14,879 nucleotides of DNA from Chloroflexia bacterium (GTDB lineage: Bacteria; Chloroflexota; Chloroflexia; Thermomicrobiales; JALYUS01): NCBI GenBank assembly GCA_025928215.1, contig JAICJW010000054.1, positions 1 through 14,879 on the forward strand, given 5' to 3'. Positions 6,529 to 12,753 of this stretch are shown in pieces. The notes below the pieces were generated by a model. The model had not been told where the DNA came from and searched no databases. It saw only the letters and a program-made list of their open reading frames with translations. Numbering within the stretch: position 1 is the first letter of the stretch; each line of letters starts with the position of its first letter. The translations under genes were made by a program, and so were the position numbers.

Positions 6529-7508
6529 TGAAGCGAATAAGCGTCGTCATCGTCGGCTGGCAGGTGCGGGAGTTGCTGCGCGGTTGCCTCGCGAGTATCG
6601 CGGCGCACGAGGATCGTGACGCGCTGGAGGTCTGGGTCGTTGATAACGCCTCGACGGACGGCACGGCGGCGATGGTCGCGGCGGAGTTTCCGTGGGTGCG
6701 ACTCGTGGCGCTCGATCACAACCCCGGCTTCGCGGCGGGAAACAATGTCGCGCTCCAACGGGCGACGGGCGATGTCGCAATCCTCCTCAATCCCGACACG
6801 GAACTCCACGATGCCGCCCTCACACTGCTTGCGGCCTATCTGCGAACGCATCCGGCAGTCGGTGTCGTCGGGCCGCGCCTTGAGAATCCCGACGGCTCGC
6901 CGCAGTCGGCGGGCTTCGCGCCGCCGAGCCTCTTTCAGGTCTGGTACGATCTCGTCCCCTGGCCGCGCCGCTTGTATCACTCCCGCCTCAATGGGCGGTA
7001 TCCGAACGCGCCGACGGAGACCGCGTACGCGGTTGGCTTCCCCCTCGGCGCATGCCTCGCGGTGCGACGCGATGTCCTTGAGCGTGTCGGGCTGCTCGAT
7101 GAGGCGTACGGGATGTATATGGAGGAACTCGACTTCTGCGCGCGTATCCGGGCGGCGGGATACGCGGTGATGATCCTCCCGACCGTCGCGGTCACGCATC
7201 ACGGCGGGCAGAGCACGGGGCAGATGCCGGAGGCAATGTTTCTCGCCCTGCACCGGGCGCGGCGGCGATTCTACACACGCTATCGCCCGGTATGGTGGAA
7301 CGCCTGCGCACGCTGGCTGACGCGGGCGGGCCTTATCGTACGCTCGATACAGGCATTCGTCGCCTTCCGGCGGGGAACGCTGACGTGGGAGCAATACCGG
7401 GCGCGCACGCGCATCTATGGCCGCACATGGCGATGCTGGTCGCGCGGATGCTCCTTGCAGGCAACCGACGATCGCGACACGATGCACCACGCGAACCGCG
7501 ATCACTAA
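6528..7508 (+). CDS. Family 2 glycosyltransferase (rhamnosyltransferase-like)
   Basis: The 326-residue protein is an inverting GT-A glycosyltransferase. It shows VVDNASTDGT (37-46, nucleotide-sugar Asp at D39), NPGFAAGNN (65-73), LLNPDTEL (86-93, metal/nucleotide-binding D90 and E92), and MEELDFCARIRAAGY (198-212) carrying the acidic ED-like pair. THHGGQST (223-230) follows. This layout matches WbbL/rhamnosyltransferase-type enzymes that transfer a sugar onto cell-wall or surface polysaccharide from the cytosolic face of the membrane. The donor and acceptor are unknown. There is no membrane helix of note; the basic C-terminus could lie on the membrane. The ATG overlaps the toxin stop by one base and lacks a strong ribosome site of its own, so translation is probably coupled to vapC. 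Confidence 0.9.
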   Translation: MKRISVVIVGWQVRELLRGCLASIAAHEDRDALEVWVVDNASTDGTAAMVAAEFPWVRLVALDHNPGFAAGNNVALQRATGDVAILLNPDTELHDAALTLLAAYLRTHPAVGVVGPRLENPDGSPQSAGFAPPSLFQVWYDLVPWPRRLYHSRLNGRYPNAPTETAYAVGFPLGACLAVRRDVLERVGLLDEAYGMYMEELDFCARIRAAGYAVMILPTVAVTHHGGQSTGQMPEAMFLALHRARRRFYTRYRPVWWNACARWLTRAGLIVRSIQAFVAFRRGTLTWEQYRARTRIYGRTWRCWSRGCSLQATDDRDTMHHANRDH

Positions 7509-7533
7509 CCTGAACCGCACGATAGTTTGTGTG

Positions 7534-7582
7534 ATGAACGATATGCGATGCAAAATGAACGACGGGCTATCAGCATAGTTTG
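7534..7582. repeat. Interleaved short direct repeats upstream of the WxL promoter
   Basis: ATGAACGA occurs at 7534-7541 and 7555-7562, 21 bp apart (two helical turns). ATAGTTTG occurs at 7522-7529 and 7575-7582. Both pairs lie in AT-richer DNA just upstream of the promoter at 7599, where an activator could bind. Chance is not excluded. Confidence 0.35.
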
Positions 7583-7598
7583 AATATCAAGCAATGTA

Positions 7599-7626
7599 TT
7601 GACAATACTTCAAAAAATGCTACGCT
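7599..7626 (+). promoter_or_regulatory. Sigma70-type promoter of the WxL surface-protein cluster
   Basis: TTGACA (7599-7604) matches the -35 consensus exactly and is followed after 16 bases by TACGCT (7621-7626). Transcription would start near 7633, giving a leader of about 120 nt before the chosen start of the first WxL-like gene. Confidence 0.65.
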
Positions 7627-7754
7627 CCGCGCGGAATGATGCGGACGCGACAGCGCGAAAGTGTTGATTGAGTACACGGGGCTGCCTGTATTTGAGCACA
7701 TTTCGCGAAGGCGGGACGCATGGCAAACTGCCCGCGATGGAGACGATATACGAC

Positions 7755-8282
7755 ATGAAGTGGATGCAGCGTATCACCGCTCTCTTCGCCTTCCTCGCCT
7801 TTTTCTCCGCGCAGTCCGTCGGCGCCGCCACGGTGACCGTGACGCTCGAACCGGGGCGATTGGCAATCACGGACGCGCCCGCCCTCCTTATCTACTCCGG
7901 CGGTGTCGCATCCGACGACATCCGCACGCTCGATGCGACATTCAGCATTGGTGTGACGGACGCGACGGGCAAGAAGGCGGGGTGGCGCATCCAAGCAATC
8001 TTCGGCCCGCTAACCCGCGCGGACGGCACGCTCGTCTCTGTGCGCTCAGCCAGTATGAGCCAGACGGCGGTGACACCCCTGACCGGTGTCGCGCCGCGCA
8101 GCACGTACTCCTTCCCCTATTCCTTCCCTACCGATGGCGACATAATCTTCAGCGCCGCTGCCGGAACCGGGGTGGGCAAATCCTCACTCACGTTCGACAC
8201 CGAACTTACGGTTCCCTCGGATGATGCGGATACCTTTCCGCTCACGACAACGATCAACGTCGCAATCATCCCGGGCGCCTGA
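7755..8282 (+). CDS. Exported WxL-like surface protein with degenerate motifs
   Basis: The 175-residue product starts with a typical signal peptide: Met-Lys-Trp-Met-Gln-Arg, a hydrophobic core at about 8-20 and a likely cleavage near SVGAA (21-25). The mature part is a single beta-rich domain. It contains GVTDATGKKAGWRIQ (66-80), aligning with the first WxL motif region of the two paralogues downstream, but with Trp-Arg-Ile. The C-terminus is TINVAIIPGA, where the second Trp-x-Leu would be Val-Ala-Ile. WxL domains bind peptidoglycan non-covalently. I assign this gene by its likeness to the neighbours; alone it would be hard to recognise. In-frame ATGs also lie at 7668, 7737 and 7764. I prefer 7755 because it gives the cleanest basic n-region; GGAG lies 12 bases upstream, which is rather far. 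It is the most divergent of the three copies. Confidence 0.7.
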   Translation: MKWMQRITALFAFLAFFSAQSVGAATVTVTLEPGRLAITDAPALLIYSGGVASDDIRTLDATFSIGVTDATGKKAGWRIQAIFGPLTRADGTLVSVRSASMSQTAVTPLTGVAPRSTYSFPYSFPTDGDIIFSAAAGTGVGKSSLTFDTELTVPSDDADTFPLTTTINVAIIPGA

Positions 8283-8627
8283 TCGCCTCCTCGACCGTTC
8301 GTTTCCCCTTGCCCTCACTGGTCGCGGCGCGATACCGCGCTGCTCATCGTCGCGCATTTTCCAGCAACGTCAGATGCAGATAATCGAATCTCTCGTCTTA
8401 TTTCAGTCTGCCGTCACATTATGCGCGTTAGTGCGTTTACATGCACAGAAGAATGGGGGCGCGGTCGCTTCGCTCGGCTCCTGGGAGAGTGAGGGGAAGG
8501 ATCGCCCATCGTTCGCGAAGCATAACGGTACTCTTGCGGCAAATTGGTTCTCACTTATTCGTCTTCGTCGAAAGTCATCTTGCGGTACGTCGGTTTCTCA
8601 CATTGCCTATCGGAAAGGAAATGATTC
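8283..8627. other. 345-bp gap with no convincing gene between the first two WxL-like genes
   Basis: No plausible protein fits: a plus frame crossing it overlaps both flanking genes out of frame and has a low-complexity, Ser/Arg-rich product. CCTTGCCCTCACT (8307-8319) and AGTGAGGGGAAGG (8488-8500) form an imperfect inverted pair (12 of 13 bases) about 170 bp apart, possibly the ends of a small decayed repeat. I see no strong promoter, although the second WxL-like gene may have its own. Confidence 0.4.
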
Positions 8628-9158
8628 ATGCCTCGTTCTTTGCGCGCCGGACTCCTCGCAGTATTCATGATTGGTTCGTTGCTCGTTGCCGGTTCGGGCG
8701 TCAGCGCGGCGACCAGCACGGCCACCCTCACGGCAGGCAGCCTTTCGATCGCCGCCGCACCGGCGAACTTCGCCTATCCAAGTACCGCCCTGACCGGCGA
8801 TGTCATCAACCTCACCTCCTCGTTCGTTGTCGGCGTCAATGACGCGACGGGGAGCAAGGCCGGCTGGAACCTGCAAGGCGTGGTCACCGTCCTCACCGAT
8901 GCGGGCAGCGACACAATCGCCGCAGCCAATCACACGATTTCGGGGGTCGCCATTTCCGGCGTGACGGGCACCGCTCCAACGAACAGCATCACCCCGGGAC
9001 AGATCCCGACGACAGCAGCGAAGATCTTCAACGCGACGGCGAACACCGGCAAGGGAAAGTCCACCGAGACATTCTCGACGGCGCTCACCATACCCGCGGA
9101 CACGGCGGCTGGTACCTACACAGCGACCTTGACGGTCACGATTGTCAGCGGCCCGTAG
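8628..9158 (+). CDS. Exported single-domain WxL protein
   Basis: The 176-residue product has a signal peptide (Arg4/Arg6 n-region, hydrophobic core about 7-22, cleavage near VSA-ATS at 27) followed by one WxL-type domain filling the rest. The first motif is clear: VGVNDATGSKAGWNLQ (68-83), with W80-N-L82. The C-terminal motif region GTYTATLTVTIVSGP matches the usual end of WxL domains, except that Trp-x-Leu is Val-Thr-Ile (170-172). In Bacillota, WxL proteins are held on the cell surface by peptidoglycan binding and assemble with DUF916/DUF3324 partners; such a partner is encoded immediately downstream. AAAGGA lies about 8 bases before ATG. The domain is strikingly similar to the C-terminal part of the gene at 10385-11521, indicating recent duplication. 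A terminator-like hairpin follows the stop. Confidence 0.82.
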   Translation: MPRSLRAGLLAVFMIGSLLVAGSGVSAATSTATLTAGSLSIAAAPANFAYPSTALTGDVINLTSSFVVGVNDATGSKAGWNLQGVVTVLTDAGSDTIAAANHTISGVAISGVTGTAPTNSITPGQIPTTAAKIFNATANTGKGKSTETFSTALTIPADTAAGTYTATLTVTIVSGP

Positions 9159-9184
9159 CGAGCGCCCGCGGTTTCGTGTCATAT

Positions 9185-9211
9185 GCCCGTGCTTCTATGC
9201 GGAAGCCGGGC
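9185..9211 (+). terminator. Terminator-like hairpin after the second WxL gene
   Basis: GCCCG-T-GCTTC (9185-9195) can pair with GAAGC-CGGGC (9202-9211) as a 10-bp stem with one bulged T and a 6-base loop. The following bases are AGGTTGTTATAG, only partly T-rich, so it may be a leaky terminator or an RNA-stabilising hairpin that sets the ratio of WxL protein to its partner. Confidence 0.5.
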
Positions 9212-9223
9212 AGGTTGTTATAG

Positions 9224-9233
9224 TGTACGTACA
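9224..9233. promoter_or_regulatory. TGTACGTACA palindrome upstream of the WxL-partner gene
   Basis: A perfect 10-bp palindrome lies 55 bases before the start at 9289. Most of it (TACGTACA) recurs at 14559-14566, in the regulatory region beside the XRE regulator. A shared operator is possible; no clear -35/-10 pair is visible around this copy. Confidence 0.3.
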
Positions 9234-9288
9234 TAAACTTGTGATGCGCTAGCGTTCATTCATCGCCCACTGTTCATAAGGGGGTCTC

Positions 9289-10362
9289 ATGCGAGAGCGT
9301 GGCGGAAACGAGCGGCATAAGCGCTATCGAAGGCTTCTCCCGGTCATGCTTTTCCTGGGGATGCTTTCCGTTCTTTTCCCGGTGTACGCGGCAGCGGACG
9401 AACCGCAGTTCGGTATCCGCCCCGCCAATCCAAGCGCCGATGGAGCGGCAGGCGGATATTTCACCCTGAAGGCGCAGCCCGGTGACACGCTCAAAGACGC
9501 CGTGATTATCGCAAATCCCGGTACCGTGCCAATCACGGTCGCCCTCTATCCGGTTGATGCGACGAGCGGTCAGGGTGGCGGGGCGGTCTATATGGGCAGT
9601 ACCGACCCGCGCACGGGCGTCGGCGCATGGATCACCCTGGAAGCGACGACGATCGCGGTCGCACCCCAGAAACAGGAGACCGTCCCCTTCACGCTCACCG
9701 TTCCGAAAGCGTCCCATGGGGGCCAGTATCTCGGTGGAATCGCCATCCAGCTCGATCGAGGCGCAAACGCCGCGACCCAACAAGCGGGCAGTTTCGGCAT
9801 CACCACCGTGACCCGCGCGCTGACGGCCGTGCTCGTCAATGTGGGCGAGATTACCGCCGCGCCCTCGCTGCGCATCACGGGAGCACGAATCGCTGACGTT
9901 GACGGGTTGCCGACCTTGACGCTCGCCATCCAGAACGACGGAACCACATTAGTCAAATCGCACGGTGATGTGACCGTGACCGATGCATCGGGGAACGTCG
10001 TTCTCAGCAGCCAACTGACGCTCGATACGCTCGTCCCGCAGACGACGATTGCCTATCCGGTCCAGGCGGACCCGCCCGCGACGCCGGGGACGTACCGCGT
10101 GCGCGCGACATTGGACTTTGGTGGCAGCGCGCCTGCCGTATTTGAAGGCCCCGTTGTCGTCACCACGCAGCCAACCGCTGCCGCCGCGCCGAGTGCACGC
10201 GCCCGCCCGGCCCCGGCCACCGCTGCGGCGAGCGCGCCGACAAAGAATAGCGGTCTTTCTCCCCTCGTCGCGATTCTTAGCGGCCTCGTTGGGGCATTCG
10301 CGGTCGCCACGATCGGCTTGGTGATCTTTGTCGTCCGCTCTCAGAAGCGCCGACCACGCTAA
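9289..10362 (+). CDS. WxL-interacting protein-like (DUF916/DUF3324), membrane-anchored
   Basis: The 357-residue product has a basic n-region (residues 1-15), a signal-peptide core (about 16-33) and a likely cleavage after YAAA. A DUF916-like Ig domain follows (about 39-156), with FGIRPANPS, GYFTLKAQPGDTLKDAVIIANPG and PITVALYPVDAT as hallmarks. A DUF3324-like domain (about 165-292) contains LTLAIQNDGTTLVKSHGDV. A Pro/Ala linker (295-320) leads to a membrane helix (about 324-349) and a short basic tail RSQKRRPR. This is the layout of WxL-interacting proteins, which bind WxL domains and peptidoglycan at the cell surface. AAGGGGG lies just upstream of ATG. The next gene, an IPT-WxL protein, starts 22 bases after the stop and is probably cotranscribed. 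Domain names rest on pattern recognition, not a profile search. Confidence 0.85.
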   Translation: MRERGGNERHKRYRRLLPVMLFLGMLSVLFPVYAAADEPQFGIRPANPSADGAAGGYFTLKAQPGDTLKDAVIIANPGTVPITVALYPVDATSGQGGGAVYMGSTDPRTGVGAWITLEATTIAVAPQKQETVPFTLTVPKASHGGQYLGGIAIQLDRGANAATQQAGSFGITTVTRALTAVLVNVGEITAAPSLRITGARIADVDGLPTLTLAIQNDGTTLVKSHGDVTVTDASGNVVLSSQLTLDTLVPQTTIAYPVQADPPATPGTYRVRATLDFGGSAPAVFEGPVVVTTQPTAAAAPSARARPAPATAAASAPTKNSGLSPLVAILSGLVGAFAVATIGLVIFVVRSQKRRPR

Positions 10363-10370
10363 TGTGGTGT

Positions 10371-10378
10371 GGGAGGAG
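10371..10378 (+). promoter_or_regulatory. Ribosome binding site fixing the GTG start at 10385
   Basis: GGGAGGAG ends 6 bases before GTG 10385. The longer frame would start at 10328 inside the preceding gene and lacks a ribosome site, so 10385 is preferred. Confidence 0.8.
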
Positions 10379-10384
10379 CCTGCG

Positions 10385-11521
10385 GTGATACCCCGACTCA
10401 CGCCGCGTCATCGTGGGATCATTGCCGTACTCCTCGCGGCGATGATCGCCGCGACGGGCGCGGGGGCGATGGAGAGCGTCCGCGCGGCATCACCCACGAC
10501 TGGGCCGCTCCCGCCCGTCCGCATGACGCCCACCGCGCCGACCGGGTCACTCCCGCCGGTCCAGGCGCCCACGCGAGCACCGGCGCCAATGGCCACGGTG
10601 CCGAGCGTCACGAGCGCCACACCGAATACGGGGCCGACGAGTGGTGGTACGAGCGTGGTGATCGCGGGATCGAACCTTGCGGGCGCGACGGCGGTGATGT
10701 TTGGCGGCACGAACGCCACGAATTTCACCGTGAACAACAGTACCAAGATCACCGCGACGGCACCCGCGCATAGCGCGGGTGCCGTGACCGTCGCCGTGAC
10801 GACGGGCGGCGGCACCGGTTCGAAATCGAGCGCCTACATCTACATCGCGCCGCCGACTGTCACGGGGGTCAGCCCCGGAAGCGGCCCCATTGCCGGGGGA
10901 ACAAGCGTCACAATCAGCGGCACGAATTTGACCGGCGCGACAGTAGTGACGTTCGATAGTTTCGCCGCAACGAATATCACGGTCGTCAATGCAACGACGA
11001 TTACCGCAACGACGCCCGCCGATGTTGCCGGCCCCGCCGATGTCGCCGTGACGACAGCGGGCGGTACCGGGACGCGTACCGCCGGGTACACCTATGTTGG
11101 TACACTCTCGATCACTGCCGCGCCCGGCAATTTCGCGTATAGCGCGACCCTGAGCGGCGATCCCCTCAACCTCACATCGTCATTCGCGGTCGGCGTCAAT
11201 GATGCGACGGGTAGCGGCGCGGGTTGGAACCTTCAAGCGACGATTAGCGTGCTCACGGATGCCGCAAGCGATACTATCCCGGCGGCGGATCACACCATTC
11301 AGAGCGTCGCGCTCTCCGGTACGACCGGCATTGCGCCGACCAATGGCATCAGCTATCCGTTGGCGATCCCGACGAGCGCCGCCAAAATCTTCAATGCCGC
11401 TGTGAACACCGGCACGGGCCAGGCAACAATGACTTTCAGCACGCAACTCATGGTACCCGCTGACGCCGCAGTGGGCACGTACACGGCGGCCCTCACCGTT
11501 ACGATCGCCGCCGGGCCGTGA
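10385..11521 (+). CDS. Exported protein with two IPT/TIG repeats and a C-terminal WxL domain
   Basis: From GTG 10385 the protein is 378 residues. A basic n-region (R4, R8, R10) and hydrophobic core (about 11-28) form a signal peptide. A Pro/Thr-rich linker follows (35-72). Then come two tandem IPT/TIG immunoglobulin-like repeats (about 73-154 and 157-238), each with P-x-V-T, G-P-x-x-GGT-SV-x-I-x-G-x-NL and a closing V-TT-GGTG strand. The last 138 residues are a WxL-type domain with VGVNDATGSGAGWNLQ (W281-N-L283), ending GTYTAALTVTIAAGP, again with Val-Thr-Ile in place of the second Trp-x-Leu. IPT repeats usually serve as spacers or binding modules, so this looks like a larger surface protein docked through its WxL domain to the envelope, probably beside the DUF916-type partner upstream. 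Target or ligand is unknown. Confidence 0.85.
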   Translation: MIPRLTPRHRGIIAVLLAAMIAATGAGAMESVRAASPTTGPLPPVRMTPTAPTGSLPPVQAPTRAPAPMATVPSVTSATPNTGPTSGGTSVVIAGSNLAGATAVMFGGTNATNFTVNNSTKITATAPAHSAGAVTVAVTTGGGTGSKSSAYIYIAPPTVTGVSPGSGPIAGGTSVTISGTNLTGATVVTFDSFAATNITVVNATTITATTPADVAGPADVAVTTAGGTGTRTAGYTYVGTLSITAAPGNFAYSATLSGDPLNLTSSFAVGVNDATGSGAGWNLQATISVLTDAASDTIPAADHTIQSVALSGTTGIAPTNGISYPLAIPTSAAKIFNAAVNTGTGQATMTFSTQLMVPADAAVGTYTAALTVTIAAGP

Positions 11522-11822
11522 TATTCCGAGAGTAGCTCCGGGCATGTCCGTGCGAGATGCATACGCACCGATGCAAAACCCCTCTCACATTACAGATTTT
11601 TCATAGTCTAAAACTGGGCCGTACTATTACCCGTTCACATTCCGTTATAGCAACTGAGAGGCGGTTCGTTCTCTGAAGAACGGTAGGGATTGCATGGAAT
11701 ATCTATCAGCAAATATGGGCCGGGAAAGTGCGATAATCGGTAATGGTATCGGCAATGAAACCAGCCACGGTGTGGCGACAGCCGTCGCGCGTGCATCGCA
11801 CGGCAGCAGTAGAGGAGGAGAG
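11522..11822 (+). other. 301-bp intergenic and leader region before the coiled-coil gene
   Basis: No gene is supported; the frame of the next protein is open back to ATG 11694, but the real start is probably 11823. A short perfect hairpin, CGTTCT-CTGA-AGAACG (11667-11682), lies here. GATAAT at 11732-11737 could be a -10 element, but the -35 position (GCAAAT) is poor. GATGCA occurs twice near 11555-11578. I see no clear terminator for the WxL cluster. Confidence 0.4.
11812..11818 (+). promoter_or_regulatory. Ribosome binding site fixing the ATG start at 11823
   Basis: GAGGAGG lies 4 bases before ATG 11823. The upstream in-frame ATG at 11694 has no such site, and its extra 43 residues are low-complexity. 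Confidence 0.75.
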
Positions 11823-12719
11823 ATGCGTGATCTCAGCAGTGACCCGCTGAATGACGATCCGGGCAATCGGCGGGCTATCGAACAGCGAAACCCCACTGAT
11901 CTCCTTCAACGGTCGGAGGCGGAAGACCATCGCACCGAACTCTATGCGCGGCTGCGGAACATCATTGATAACGCGACCGAATCTATCCGTGGCCTCAAAG
12001 AGGAGAACGCGGCGCTCTCCGGAGAGAACGCCGAGATGGCGGATCGCATCGGTATGCTCGAACATCGCATCCGCGCCGTGACGGCGGAACTCGCCAGCGA
12101 TGAATTGGAACTCCGCAAATCGGCCGAGGTGCTCGAACAAGTGCTGCGTGGAGCGCCAATCAAGGCGGTCGAACCTACTCCCGCCAGCGCGTCGCCCGCG
12201 CTGGCCGATCCGATGACGGATGCGACAGCGCATGATGCCCCGGCGATGGAACCGCCCGCTTCGATGCCGCAGGTGGCGGAAGCCGAAGCGGAACCGGAAG
12301 CCGAAGCGGAACCGGAAGCAGCGATGCCGGTGATGGAGCAGGCCGTGACCGCTTCGATGGCAGAGACCGGGCCAATCCCGCAACCGGAGCCACCGCCGGT
12401 CGCGCTCGATGAGGAGCGGAGCGAACGGGTGATCGCGCCCCTACCTGCGAGCAAGGCGAATGGAACATACACGCTGATCGCATCCCCCTTCGTCCGCTTC
12501 TCGGACCTCGGCCAGTTCCAGGCCGCGCTTCAGAAACTGAGTGGCATTCACGATGTGCAGGTCCGCCGGTTCGCGCAGGGGACGCTGGAAATGCGCGTCG
12601 GCTACAGCGGCACGACCGACCTGGCGACGACGCTCCGCACGCTGGCAGCGGAAATCGAGGACGTGCGTGAAGAGGAGCCGTATCAGTTGCGCGTCCGCCT
12701 CCGCACGAGCCAGGATTAA
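11823..12719 (+). CDS. Coiled-coil protein with alpha/beta C-terminal domain, unknown function
   Basis: From ATG 11823 the protein is 298 residues, with no signal peptide or membrane helix, so it is probably cytosolic. Residues about 33-108 form a coiled coil with regular Leu/Ile spacing (ARLRNIIDNATESIRGLKEE and on). Residues 109-210 are an acidic Ala/Pro/Glu/Met-rich linker that includes a short tandem repeat. Residues about 214-295 read as a compact beta-alpha-beta-beta-alpha-beta domain (TYTLIASPFVRFSDLGQF, GIHDVQVRRFAQGTLEMRV, TDLATTLRTLAAEI), resembling ferredoxin-like or SPOR-like small domains; no family can be named safely. The membrane protein with the degenerate GGDEF domain starts 34 bases downstream and is probably in the same operon, so the two may work as a pair at the membrane. 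Confidence 0.8.
   Translation: MRDLSSDPLNDDPGNRRAIEQRNPTDLLQRSEAEDHRTELYARLRNIIDNATESIRGLKEENAALSGENAEMADRIGMLEHRIRAVTAELASDELELRKSAEVLEQVLRGAPIKAVEPTPASASPALADPMTDATAHDAPAMEPPASMPQVAEAEAEPEAEAEPEAAMPVMEQAVTASMAETGPIPQPEPPPVALDEERSERVIAPLPASKANGTYTLIASPFVRFSDLGQFQAALQKLSGIHDVQVRRFAQGTLEMRVGYSGTTDLATTLRTLAAEIEDVREEEPYQLRVRLRTSQD
12279..12319 (+). repeat. 18-bp in-frame tandem repeat in the coiled-coil gene
   Basis: GAAGCCGAAGCGGAACCG occurs twice exactly (12279-12296 and 12297-12314), plus a partial third copy to 12319. It encodes Glu-Ala-Glu-Ala-Glu-Pro units in the acidic linker. Copy number could vary by slippage and alter linker length. Confidence 0.85.
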
Positions 12720-12753
12720 TAGACGGGACGCACGCCTGAGAGGTGGAACGGAG

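Noticed and set aside
6432..7553. A 373-codon minus-strand open frame over the glycosyltransferase gene
   Set aside because: It mirrors a clear family 2 glycosyltransferase; the product is Arg-rich and has no recognisable motif.
7700..7740. GGGACGCATGGCAAACTGCCC upstream of the first WxL-like gene, reminiscent of a cyclic-di-GMP (GEMM) riboswitch core
   Set aside because: The order and spacing of the conserved GCAAACC and ACGCAAAGCC elements and the tetraloop receptor are not present; I take the likeness as chance.
8221..8670. A 149-codon plus frame bridging the gap between the first two WxL-like genes
   Set aside because: It overlaps both neighbours out of frame, has no ribosome site and no domain-like composition.
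11706..12383. A 225-codon minus-strand open frame over the coiled-coil gene
   Set aside because: The product is a repetitive Arg/Phe/His string generated by the opposite-strand Glu/Ala repeat; it is not a protein.
12541..12753. N-terminal extension of the degenerate-GGDEF protein from ATG 12541
   Set aside because: It runs in another frame through the end of the coiled-coil gene, is Arg/Ser-rich, and the ATG at 12754 has a ribosome site.
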